Source of the DNA: Pirellulales bacterium
Lineage (GTDB): Bacteria; Planctomycetota; Planctomycetia; Pirellulales; Lacipirellulaceae
Assembly: GCA_019636345.1 (NCBI GenBank)
Contig: JAHBXQ010000001.1
Span: 587,985-651,984, forward strand
Direction: 5' to 3'
Length of the DNA stretch: 64,000 nt
In this document: piece after piece, positions 45,259 through 53,385 of the stretch
Layout: every line of letters starts with the position of its first letter
Numbering within the stretch: position 1 is the first letter of the stretch
Made by a program: the position numbers and the translations under genes
Notes under the pieces: generated by a model
The model's input: only the letters and a program-made list of their open reading frames with translations
Database searches by the model: none
What the model was told of the DNA's origin: nothing

Positions 45259-46086
45259 TTACTGGGCCAGAAACAGCGGCACGTTCGTGTTGCGCATGAC
45301 GTGGAGCGCCGTTTCGCCGAAGATTCGCCGCAGAATGAGGCTCTTGGCGCTGTTGCCCATGACGATCAGGTCGGCGCCGACTTGGCCCGCGTATTCCATG
45401 AGGTGGTCCTGCGGGTCGGCGTGGACGCACTCGACCTTGGGGCGCAGTCCGTGGGCGTGGAAGTACTCGGCCGCGTCGGCCAAGTGTTCGTTTCCCAACA
45501 CCGGGTCGTCGTTGAACGTGACGATCCGCAGCGAGGCGTCGCGCCACAGGCCCAATTGGGCGAAACGCTTCATCGTTTTCGCCGATTCCATCGAGCCGCT
45601 GTAAGCGATCAGCACCCGCTTGACGGGGCGGTCCTCGGCGGTGACGGCCACGATCGGGCGAATTCCCGCCTGGACGATCTTGGCGATCAGATCGGACGGT
45701 TCGTTAATCACTCCGTGTTCGAACAACCCGTGCAGGCCGCAGACGATCAGGTCGTGGTAGCGGGCATGGGCGGCGAGTTGGGTGAGGGGGTCTCCCTTCT
45801 CGTGGATGACTCGGCTGGCGAGTCCGGCCTTTTCGCAGCAGGAGAGAAAGGCTTCGGTCGCGACGGCGATTCCCTCGGCGGCGGCCTTGAGGCGCGACTC
45901 TTCGAGTTCCTTGGCATACGCCCCGCCGCCGATCGGCACCGGGCCGGAGTCGTCGAGCCGGTCGGGATCGAACAGGGTGACTCCGGTCAACTCGGCGCCG
46001 TGGGCCCGGGCCAATTCGACTCCCTTGGCCGCCGCGGAACGCGAGTGGGCGAGTTCGCCCAGACCGACGAGGATGCGCTTGATCAT
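45259..46086 (-). CDS. Tandem universal stress protein (UspA-like)
   Basis: The 275-residue protein has two USP domains. The first begins MIKRILVGLGELAHSRSAAA and has IVCGLHGLFEHG, the second RPVKRVLIAYSGSMESAKTM and ends with LIVMGNSAKSLILRRIFGET. The second domain carries an ATP-binding-like GNSAKS loop. USP proteins are expressed in stress or growth arrest and may bind ATP; the target is unknown. ATG 46086 fits the family N-terminus; the upstream frame is Arg-rich. Divergent from the rhamnosidase. Confidence 0.88.
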   Translation of the reverse strand: MIKRILVGLGELAHSRSAAAKGVELARAHGAELTGVTLFDPDRLDDSGPVPIGGGAYAKELEESRLKAAAEGIAVATEAFLSCCEKAGLASRVIHEKGDPLTQLAAHARYHDLIVCGLHGLFEHGVINEPSDLIAKIVQAGIRPIVAVTAEDRPVKRVLIAYSGSMESAKTMKRFAQLGLWRDASLRIVTFNDDPVLGNEHLADAAEYFHAHGLRPKVECVHADPQDHLMEYAGQVGADLIVMGNSAKSLILRRIFGETALHVMRNTNVPLFLAQ

Positions 46087-46363
46087 GTTCGCCGCTCCTG
46101 CCCATGGACGCCGCGACGGCGGAACCTCGCCGCAAGTCGTCGCAGATCCCAAATCTTATCACCCAGCGGCGTTTGCGCCAGCGGGTTCAAGCGCACGGCG
46201 AGCCGCGGGGGCCCTCCACGGGCAGCCCCAGCGCCGACGCGTTCGTCCCGCGACGGAACAAATGAGCAAAATTCGTTCCCTTGCTCGCAGGCTGGCGCGA
46301 CTCGCGGCGGGACGATCTGCCGGCTACCATGGCGTGCAACCAAAGTGGGTCGATTTTCATAGC

Positions 46364-46368
46364 GGAGG
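46364..46368 (+). promoter_or_regulatory. Ribosome binding site deciding the alpha-L-rhamnosidase start
   Basis: GGAGG sits 7 bases before ATG 46376. This rejects the earlier in-frame starts (the open frame reaches 45782) in favour of a start that gives a signal peptide. Confidence 0.75.
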
Positions 46369-46375
46369 CGGACGA

Positions 46376-49300
46376 ATGCGGGCGATTCTGCGGGATTCTC
46401 AAGGGGCTGGCTTGGCCGTACGAACCGCGGGGATTTTGCTGCTGGCCGGATGGCTGTCGGGGGCGGCCGCATGCGCCCTTGCGGCCGAATCGTCGGGGAG
46501 CCTGGCTGCGGAGCGGCTGCGTTGCGAGTACCTCGTCGAGCCGCTCGGAATCGACGCGCCCCGACCCGAATTGAGTTGGATCGTCACGTCGCCCGCGCGG
46601 GGCGCCGTGCAGAGCGCGTATCGCGTGCTCGTGGCATCGACCCCGGAGAAGCTTGCCGCCGACGAAGGGGACCTGTGGGACTCGGGCAAGGCGGCAAGCG
46701 GCGCCACGTTCGGCGTCGCGTACGCAGGGGCGGCGCTCAAATCGCACCAGGCGTGTCATTGGAAGGTGATGGCTTGGGACGGCGACGACGACAGCGGGCC
46801 GTGGAGCGAGCCCGCGTTGTGGACGGTCGGCCTGTTGGATCAGCAGGAGTGGGTCGGCGCGTGGATCGGCTACGATGCCCCGCGCGCCGCGAACGGCAAG
46901 CCGCCGGTTGCGGAGTTGGCGGGCGCCCAGTGGATCGGCCATGCAGCCGACGACCCGGAGCAGGCTCCCGCGGCGCGGCGCATCTATCGCCGCATTTGGG
47001 AGTTGCCCGCCGACGTGCGGATCGCTCGGGCCGAGCTGACGATCGCGGCGGACGATACGGGCGACGTCCACGTGAACGGCCGTCAGGTGGCGCTGACCCG
47101 CTCGCTCAAGCAGCCGCTGGTCGTCGACGTGCGGCCCTACTTGCGGGCCGGCCAGAACGACATTCGCGTCGCCTGTCACAACCAAGGGGGGCCAGCGGGG
47201 ATCTGCGCCCGGTTGGTCGTGGCGACGGCCGACATGCAGGAGCTTGTGCTGACGACCGACGACACGTGGACAAGCGCCGCCCCCGGCGGTTCGCCGTGGC
47301 ATGCGTTGCCCTTGGACGACGCGAAGCCAGTGCGGGTGCTCGCGCCGTTCGGCAGCCAACCCTGGGGCGAGCTCGTCGTGCGGAGCGACGTGACCGCTCC
47401 CCCGGCGTACCTGCGGGGGACGTTCGAGATCGCCAAACCGGTGAAGCGGGCGACTGTTTATCTGGCCGCCTTGGGGTGGGCCGATCTGTCGCTCAACGGC
47501 CGGCCGGTGAACGCCGACTACTTCTCGTCGGGGTGGACCGACTATCGCAAACGAGTTTACTACCGGGCGTACGAAGTGGGCGAACTGGTTCGGCAAGGCG
47601 AAAACGCCTGGGGCGCCCTTCTGGCCGACGGTTGGTACAGCGGGCGAATCGGCTGGGACTCGGACCGCGATCATTACGGCAGAGCGCCGCGCGTGCGGGC
47701 CATGCTGCGGGTCGAGTACGACGACGGCTCGAGCGCCACGTTCGCGACCGACGAGTCGTGGACGGCGATGGAAGGCCCGACTCGGGTCGCCGACATCCTC
47801 GTCGGCGAGGAGTACGACGCCACCGCCGAGGCGCCGGGGTGGAACGAACCGGGCTTCGCCGCTGAGCGAAGCGCTCCGGTCGACGTCGGCGCCGAGGTCT
47901 CCCCCGCGATCGAGCGGCATCCGGGACCGCCGGTCGTCGTCGTGGGCGAGTTTGCCGCGCAAAGCGTCACGGAACCGGCCCCCGGGGTCTACGTGTTCGA
48001 CCTGGGGCAGAATTTCGCCGGCGTGGCGCGGCTCAAGGTTCGCGGCCGCCGCGGGCAGCAGGTGCAGCTTCGCTTCGCTGAGCGACTGAACGACGACGGC
48101 ACGCTGTACACGACCAATCTTCGTTACGCTCGGTGCGTCGACCGCTACACGTGTCGCGGCGAAGGGGAGGAAACCTGGCAGCCGCGGCAGACCTTTCACG
48201 GGTTCCAATACGTCGAGCTGACCGGCGTCGACGAGCCGCCTGCGGCCGACGCGGTGACGGGGATCGCCCTGTCGAGCGACACCCCCTGGGCGAGCGAGTT
48301 CGAGTGCAGCGACCCGAAGCTCAACCGGCTGTACGAGAACGTGAAGTGGACCCAACGCGCGAACTTCATCGACGTGCCGACCGACTGCCCGCAGCGGGAC
48401 GAACGGCTCGGCTGGACGGGAGACGCCCAAGTGTACGCCCGCACGGCGTGCCTGAACGCGGACGTGCAGGCGTTTTTTCGCAAGTGGCTGGTCGACTTGG
48501 CCGACTCCCAGCGGGCCGACGGGCAGTTGCCGATGGTCGCCCCGCTGATCGTCGCCGGCGACGACGGCGGCCCGGCCTGGGCCGACGCGGGGGTCATTTG
48601 CCCGTGGGAAATGTACTTGGCGTACGAGGATCGGACGCTGTTGGAGCGGCAGTACCCGTCGATGGCGCGGTTCGTGGAGTTCTGCCGCAACCGCTCGAAG
48701 GAGGGCGTGTTGCCGCCGGACAATTTTCACTGCTTCGGCGATTGGCTGAGCATCAACGCCGATACGCCCAAGGAAGTGATTTACGCAGCGTACTATGCGC
48801 GGAGCGTCGACCTGCTGCGGCGCGCCGCGCGGGTGCTGGGCAAGCACGACGACGCGAAACGGTACGGCGAACTGTTCGAGCGAATCAAAGGGGCGTTCAA
48901 CAAGGAGTACGTCGCCGAGGACGGACTCATCCGCGGCGACACGCAGTGCTGCTACGTCCTGGCGATCGTCGGCAAGCTGGTCGACGGCCCGATGCGCGAG
49001 CAGGCGGCGCGCCGGTTGGTCGCGAATATCGAGGCGCGGGGCAACCGCCTCTCGACCGGCTTCGTGGGGACGAAGGACCTTATGCTCGCCTTGTCGGAGA
49101 TCGGCCGGACCGACGTGGCGCTGCGGCTGCTCCATCAGGAGGAGTTTCCGGGGTGGAAGTTCTCGATCAACCACGGCGCGACGAGCATTTGGGAGCGATG
49201 GGACGGGTGGACTCCCGAGAGCGGATTCCAAAGCGCGGGGATGAACTCGTTCGCCCATTACTCGTTCGGCGCCGTGTACGGCTGGATGGCGGAGAATCTG

Positions 49301-49642
49301 GGGGGCTTCCAAACGGTCCTGCCGGGGCAGCGACGGATGCGGATCGCGCCGGTGTTCGATCCGGCGCTCGATCATTGTCGCGTTCGCTACGACGGCATTC
49401 GCGGCGCCGTGGAGACCGAGTGGCGGCGAAGCGGCGGCGGGATCGAATTGCGATGCGTCGTCCCGGCCAATACGACGGCGTATCTGACGCTTGCCGATCT
49501 CTCGCCGGAAAGGGACGTCGTCGTCGACGGCAAGCCGCTGGCGGAGAGCGGACTCGAACAGATTCCCGTCCCGACTCTAGGGACGCTCAGCGTCGAGCTT
49601 CCCGCGGGGGAGCACCGCTTTCAAATTCGGAACGGCAAATGA
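46376..49642 (+). CDS. Secreted alpha-L-rhamnosidase, GH78-type
   Basis: The 1088-residue protein has a signal peptide (VRTAGILLLAGWLSGAAACA, residues 15-35) and the domain plan of GH78 rhamnosidases: an N-terminal Ig-like part (RLRCEYLVEPLGIDAPRPEL), a lectin-like beta domain with SLNGRPVNADYFSSGWTDY, and an (alpha/alpha)6 barrel. The active-site motifs are DVPTDCPQRDERLGWTGDA with acidic residues and NHGATSIWERWDGWTPE, with conserved general acid and base Glu/Asp. The enzyme would release terminal alpha-L-rhamnose from plant or algal glycans outside the cytoplasm. Start at ATG 46376 has ribosome site GGAGG 7 bases upstream. Its stop overlaps the next gene's start by ATGA. Confidence 0.92.
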   Translation: MRAILRDSQGAGLAVRTAGILLLAGWLSGAAACALAAESSGSLAAERLRCEYLVEPLGIDAPRPELSWIVTSPARGAVQSAYRVLVASTPEKLAADEGDLWDSGKAASGATFGVAYAGAALKSHQACHWKVMAWDGDDDSGPWSEPALWTVGLLDQQEWVGAWIGYDAPRAANGKPPVAELAGAQWIGHAADDPEQAPAARRIYRRIWELPADVRIARAELTIAADDTGDVHVNGRQVALTRSLKQPLVVDVRPYLRAGQNDIRVACHNQGGPAGICARLVVATADMQELVLTTDDTWTSAAPGGSPWHALPLDDAKPVRVLAPFGSQPWGELVVRSDVTAPPAYLRGTFEIAKPVKRATVYLAALGWADLSLNGRPVNADYFSSGWTDYRKRVYYRAYEVGELVRQGENAWGALLADGWYSGRIGWDSDRDHYGRAPRVRAMLRVEYDDGSSATFATDESWTAMEGPTRVADILVGEEYDATAEAPGWNEPGFAAERSAPVDVGAEVSPAIERHPGPPVVVVGEFAAQSVTEPAPGVYVFDLGQNFAGVARLKVRGRRGQQVQLRFAERLNDDGTLYTTNLRYARCVDRYTCRGEGEETWQPRQTFHGFQYVELTGVDEPPAADAVTGIALSSDTPWASEFECSDPKLNRLYENVKWTQRANFIDVPTDCPQRDERLGWTGDAQVYARTACLNADVQAFFRKWLVDLADSQRADGQLPMVAPLIVAGDDGGPAWADAGVICPWEMYLAYEDRTLLERQYPSMARFVEFCRNRSKEGVLPPDNFHCFGDWLSINADTPKEVIYAAYYARSVDLLRRAARVLGKHDDAKRYGELFERIKGAFNKEYVAEDGLIRGDTQCCYVLAIVGKLVDGPMREQAARRLVANIEARGNRLSTGFVGTKDLMLALSEIGRTDVALRLLHQEEFPGWKFSINHGATSIWERWDGWTPESGFQSAGMNSFAHYSFGAVYGWMAENLGGFQTVLPGQRRMRIAPVFDPALDHCRVRYDGIRGAVETEWRRSGGGIELRCVVPANTTAYLTLADLSPERDVVVDGKPLAESGLEQIPVPTLGTLSVELPAGEHRFQIRNGK

Positions 49643-50226
49643 GCGAGGCCCTGGACTTGGCGACGGAGACGCTCGACGCGGCGGCCGCGGCGTTTGCGTA
49701 TCACAAGCTGCTCGCCGATCGGGCGGTCGCCCAGTTGCCCGACGACGCCCTTCGGCAAGCCCTCGACGCGAACACGAACTCGATCGCGGTCGTCATGAAG
49801 CACGTTGCGGGGAACTTGCGCTCGCGGTGGACCGATTTCCTGGCGAGCGACGGCGAGAAGCCGGACCGCGATCGCGACGGGGAGTTTGTCGACGACTATG
49901 CGAGTCGGGACGAGCTGTTGGCCGATTGGGAACGGGGGTGGGGCGCCCTGCACGATACGCTCGCCGCGCTGGCGCCGGAGGACTTGGGGCGGACCGTGAC
50001 CATTCGCGGCGAGGGGTTCAGCGTGCCGGCGGCGCTCGCCCGGTCGCTTGCTCACACGGCGTACCATGTCGGGCAAATCGTGCAGCTCGCCCGCCACTGG
50101 GCCGGCGACGAGTGGGAGACGCTGACGATCCCTCGCGGCCGGTCAAGCCAATTCAACCAACAAGCCTGGGGCGCACGCGCCTACGGCACGATTCCCGGCG
50201 ATCAGCAACGTCAGCAACAGCAGTGA
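49639..50226 (+). CDS. DinB/DUF1572-like protein
   Basis: The 195-residue protein is predicted helical, with DinB/YfiT-like His residues that form a metal site: YHKLLADRAVAQL, VMKHVAGNLRSRWTDFLASD and AHTAYHVGQIVQLARHW, the last with HxxxH pattern. Such proteins are often thiol-linked or metal-dependent transferases of small molecules, but the specific reaction is unknown. ATG 49639 overlaps the rhamnosidase stop (TGA 49640-49642) in an ATGA junction, a strong sign of translational coupling. It ends in QQRQQQQ. Confidence 0.82.
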   Translation: MSEALDLATETLDAAAAAFAYHKLLADRAVAQLPDDALRQALDANTNSIAVVMKHVAGNLRSRWTDFLASDGEKPDRDRDGEFVDDYASRDELLADWERGWGALHDTLAALAPEDLGRTVTIRGEGFSVPAALARSLAHTAYHVGQIVQLARHWAGDEWETLTIPRGRSSQFNQQAWGARAYGTIPGDQQRQQQQ

Positions 50227-50293
50227 TTTCCTTGGGCGATTTTCTCCGCAAACCGCCCGCGCAGTCGTTTGCGAGCAAGCAGGAGTTTTGTTG

Positions 50294-51043
50294 ATGGCAG
50301 TAGGCGTACGCGTGGCGATGTGGTCGGGGCCGCGGAATATTTCCACGGCGATGATGCGCTCCTGGGGGGCTCGGCCCGACGCGTTCGTGTGCGACGAGCC
50401 GCTGTACGCCCACTATCTCGTCGCGACCGACGCCCGGCATCACCCGGGCTTCGCCGAGACGGTCGCGGCCCACGAAACCGACTGGGCCAAGGTCGTCGAT
50501 TGGCTCACGGGGCCGATCCCCGAGGGAAAGACGGTGTTCTACCAGAAGCAGATGGCCCACCACCTGCTGCCAGGCGTGGGTCGGGAGTGGATCGACCGGC
50601 TGGCGAACGTGCTCCTGATCCGCGAGCCGCGCGAGATGCTCACCTCGCTGTTGGAGTTCCTGCCCGACCCGCGTCCCGAGGACACGGGCTTGCCGCAGCA
50701 GGTCGAGTTGCTCGCGCAGTTGCGGCGCGACCTGGGCGTCGACCCGCCGATCCTCGACGCCCGCGACGTGCTCGACGACCCGGCGGGGATGCTCGCGGCG
50801 CTCTGCACGCGGCTGGGGCTGCCGTTCTACGAGGAGATGCTCCAGTGGCCCCCGGGGCAGCGCGACACCGACGGCGCGTGGGCGCCGTTTTGGTATGACA
50901 AGGTGTACCGGACGACGACGTTCGGCTCGTACCGGCCGAAGGGGGACGAAGTTCCTGAGCGTCTGCTGCCGGTGCTGCGCGACTGCGAATCGCTGTACGC
51001 CGAACTGCACGGCCAGCGGATGACTCTGGCGCCAGGGGATTAG
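50294..51043 (+). CDS. Sulfotransferase-like P-loop protein
   Basis: The 249-residue protein has the N-terminal 5'-phosphosulfate-binding-type loop MWSGPRNISTAMMRSWGARP of the sulfotransferase superfamily and a later RDLGVDPPILDARDVLDDPA. I cannot see a clear 3'-PSB motif. Proteins of this type occur next to or fused with class IV aminotransferases in other organisms, for example the long plant BCAT-like proteins, so a shared pathway with the following gene is plausible. Start at ATG 50294 (two TTG codons precede it) follows AGGAG at 50281-50285. Confidence 0.75.
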   Translation: MAVGVRVAMWSGPRNISTAMMRSWGARPDAFVCDEPLYAHYLVATDARHHPGFAETVAAHETDWAKVVDWLTGPIPEGKTVFYQKQMAHHLLPGVGREWIDRLANVLLIREPREMLTSLLEFLPDPRPEDTGLPQQVELLAQLRRDLGVDPPILDARDVLDDPAGMLAALCTRLGLPFYEEMLQWPPGQRDTDGAWAPFWYDKVYRTTTFGSYRPKGDEVPERLLPVLRDCESLYAELHGQRMTLAPGD

Positions 51044-51165
51044 GACTCGGGTCGCCCGGATGGAGCGGACGACCGCGGAGTTGATTCGCGTCCGCTTCAC
51101 GTCGATCCGCCCGAGCTTGCGTTCATCCGCGTTCCATTTCTTTGTGTTCAACTTTGCAAAGTTTC

Positions 51166-52062
51166 ATGCTCCAGAAATTCGACGAGCGTAATCGCAATCT
51201 CATCGTCAACGTCAACGGCCGGCTCGTGCATCGCGACGAGGCGGGGGTGAGCCCCTTCGACTCGGTGGTGCAAGGGGGGGACGCGGTGTGGGAGGGGTTG
51301 CGGCTGTACGACGGGCGGATCTTTAAGCTTGCCGAGCATCTCGACCGGCTCCGGCGATCGGCCCAGGCGCTGGCGTTCGCGGCGATCCCCGCGCACGAGG
51401 AGATCACCGAGCAGATTCGCCGCACGCTGGCCGCCAACGGCATGCGCGACGAGGTGCACATCCGGCTCACGCTGACCCGCGGGGTGAAGATCACCAGCGG
51501 CATGGACCCGCGGCTCAATCAGGCCGGGCCGACGCTCATTGTGCTCGCCGAGTTCAAACGACCCGTGTACGACAAGACCGGGCTGCGGTTGGTCGCCAGC
51601 GCGATCCGCCGGCCGAGTTGCGACGTGCTCGACCAGCGGATCCACAGCAACAACCTGCTGGTGTCGATCCTGGCAAAGATCCAGGCAAACGCCGCGGGGG
51701 CCGACGACGCGGTGCTGCTCGACGAGCGAGGGTTCGTCGCCGAAACGAACGCGACCCACCTGTTCATGGTCGCGGGGGGAAGGGTCCTCACGCCGCGGAC
51801 CGTCGCGTGCCCCGAGGGGATCACGCGCTCGACGGTGCTGGACCTGTGCCGCGAGCACGGCATTCCCCACGCGGAAACCGACCTGGGACTCGTCGACTTC
51901 TACACCGCCGAGGAGGCGTGGTGCTCCGGCACAATGGGCGAGTTGGCCCCGATCGCCGAGATCGACGGCCGGCCGATCGGCGGCGCGAAACGGCCGCGGT
52001 ATGAGCAGTTGACGAAACTGTTCGCGGAGTTGACGGCGACGAGCGGGACGGCGGTGGTTTGA
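51166..52062 (+). CDS. Class IV aminotransferase (branched-chain/D-amino acid type)
   Basis: The 298-residue PLP enzyme has the class IV fold: FDSVVQGGDAVWEGLRLYDG at the start, the lysine-containing region with SNNLLVSILAKIQANAAGAD (Schiff-base lysine in ILAK), ALLDERGFVAETNATH-like segment DERGFVAETNATHLF, and the end TMGELAPIAEIDGRPIGGAK. It could be IlvE or a D-amino acid transaminase; the sequence does not decide. It is 122 bases after the sulfotransferase-like gene. Its last 118 bases are repeated downstream at 53090-53207. Confidence 0.88.
   Translation: MLQKFDERNRNLIVNVNGRLVHRDEAGVSPFDSVVQGGDAVWEGLRLYDGRIFKLAEHLDRLRRSAQALAFAAIPAHEEITEQIRRTLAANGMRDEVHIRLTLTRGVKITSGMDPRLNQAGPTLIVLAEFKRPVYDKTGLRLVASAIRRPSCDVLDQRIHSNNLLVSILAKIQANAAGADDAVLLDERGFVAETNATHLFMVAGGRVLTPRTVACPEGITRSTVLDLCREHGIPHAETDLGLVDFYTAEEAWCSGTMGELAPIAEIDGRPIGGAKRPRYEQLTKLFAELTATSGTAVV
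51945..52062 (+). repeat. Direct repeat, copy A: 3' end of the aminotransferase gene
   Basis: The last 118 bases of the gene match 53090-53207 with four mismatches, the final 72 bases perfectly, at an offset of 1145 bases in direct orientation. The mismatches are coding substitutions, so the other copy looks like an alternative allele. Confidence 0.93.
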
Positions 52063-52144
52063 AATTGGAATACTGATGCAGTCTGCGTTTCCGGGCTAGC
52101 CAGTCGTGCCCTCGGAAGCCTTTGTTAGTTGGAGTTCGCTTGAG

Positions 52145-52918
52145 ATGAACGACCGAATACGCAAGGAGGAGGTGGAATTAAATGCGTTTCGCGAATTCGC
52201 AGCCGCTTGTCCGCTGAACTTGAAGGTTGATACGGCGGAAAATCGGAAACCACCGGAACCCGACATCCGTTGCGACACCATTGGTGATGGAACGATTGCA
52301 TTCGAGTTGGTGGAAGCGGATGATGAGACAGACGACAAAGCCAAACCAGGTAAGTCAATTGCGTATAACAGCGTTGTCATGAAGAACCACACGCTTGCGT
52401 GTGCGATAGAAAGAGCTTTTGTCCAGGGAGTGAAGGATGGTGAGATTTGCAATCCAGAGCGGTTCTTTTACCACTCAATAACAATACGATTCAAAGACAC
52501 CGCGACGAAGAAAACATGCAGCAGAGCAATATCTGACATACTATCAACCTTGAATCAGCATGGTACCGGCAGTCATTCATTGAAGAAGTCGCAGGTCGTT
52601 TCAATTCTTTGCGAACCATTTCCCACTCAAGGCGCCTACAAAGGCCCCATGTTTCATGTCAATTCAAATTATTGCCCAGTTGGAATAGCTGTGGTGCCTC
52701 GCATTCGAGACAAGATAAAGAAGACCTATGAGACGACGCTTCCAATTCATCTAGTAGTGTGGACGTACAGCCACGCCGCTGGAATAGTCGGTCTTTGGCA
52801 AAAAGAGTTCTCCAATCTGATCGACTCTGAAGGAAGCGGCCCCTTCGAATGCATCTGGGTATTCAGTCGAAATTCAAACGAAGTGATACTCACTTGGTCA
52901 CATCCTTCCAAGACGTAA
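52145..52918 (+). CDS. Low-GC cargo gene, possible PD-(D/E)XK-type protein
   Basis: The 257-residue protein is strikingly AT-rich for this genome; a 60-base line I counted has 43 percent GC. It has no signal peptide or membrane segment. The early segment has Pro39-Asp40 in EPDIRC and Glu54 and Glu57 in FELVEAD, spacing compatible with a PD-(D/E)XK-type nuclease core, but the Lys is not clear, so this is speculation. The start is uncertain: ATG 52145 with GGAG about 10 bases upstream, or GTG 52106. It lies just after the aminotransferase stop and before the fold-back element. Confidence 0.7.
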   Translation: MNDRIRKEEVELNAFREFAAACPLNLKVDTAENRKPPEPDIRCDTIGDGTIAFELVEADDETDDKAKPGKSIAYNSVVMKNHTLACAIERAFVQGVKDGEICNPERFFYHSITIRFKDTATKKTCSRAISDILSTLNQHGTGSHSLKKSQVVSILCEPFPTQGAYKGPMFHVNSNYCPVGIAVVPRIRDKIKKTYETTLPIHLVVWTYSHAAGIVGLWQKEFSNLIDSEGSGPFECIWVFSRNSNEVILTWSHPSKT

Positions 52919-52938
52919 GCTGCGAAGGGTCGCCCGAT

Positions 52939-53067
52939 ACTAGGCTTTGTCCCGAAACTCAAAGATGAGCGGCGGGCGCTAACCCCCGATGAAGCTCGAT
53001 CGAGGCCTTGGCGGCAGTTCACCGGCGGCTAGCGCCGTCCGCTCATGATTTTGGGACAAAGCCTAGT
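52939..53067 (+). mobile_element. Non-autonomous fold-back element (MITE-like) with CTAG ends
   Basis: A 129-base segment with terminal inverted repeats: left ACTAGGCTTTGTCCC and right GGGACAAAGCCTAGT. The inverted similarity continues inward for about 40 bases with a subterminal ATGAGCGG block and mismatches. CTAG at both ends resembles the TA/CTAG target of IS630/Tc1-like elements. No transposase is inside, so it must depend on another element. Confidence 0.8.
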
Positions 53068-53089
53068 TCGAAGTTGGCTGATCCGAACC

Positions 53090-53207
53090 GGCCCCGATCT
53101 TCGAGATCGACGGCCGGCCGATCGGCGGCGAGAAGCGGCCGCGGTATGAGCAGTTGACGAAACTGTTCGCGGAGTTGACGGCGACGAGCGGGACGGCGGT
53201 GGTTTGA
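53090..53207 (+). repeat. Direct repeat, copy B: duplicated 3' end of the aminotransferase gene
   Basis: This 118-base copy of the aminotransferase 3' end keeps the reading frame to the same TGA and differs at 4 bases, two of them changing residues (AEIDGRPIGGAK in the gene, FEIDGRPIGGEK here). It has no start of its own and lies 22 bases past the fold-back element. Confidence 0.93.
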
Positions 53208-53385
53208 GGACACGCTATGAAAGCGTGCCAGTTCTGGCTTTGCCCAGCAGTGCGAAGCAGGTGTACGTTGGTCACCGTTCGAGATCGCATTCCGTGCAAG
53301 CGGCGCTCGCTTCTGGACGACTCCAGTTTCGTAGGTTGGGTTCCGGTCCGCTGGCAACCCGACTTCCAACACGAGGGGAATTTCA

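Noticed and set aside
46187-49375. A 1062-codon open frame antisense to the rhamnosidase (and similar long frames antisense to metH, uvrB, DUF11 and TPR genes)
   Set aside because: They are Arg/Pro/Gly/Ala-rich with no domain and lie opposite well-supported genes; expected from GC3-biased DNA.
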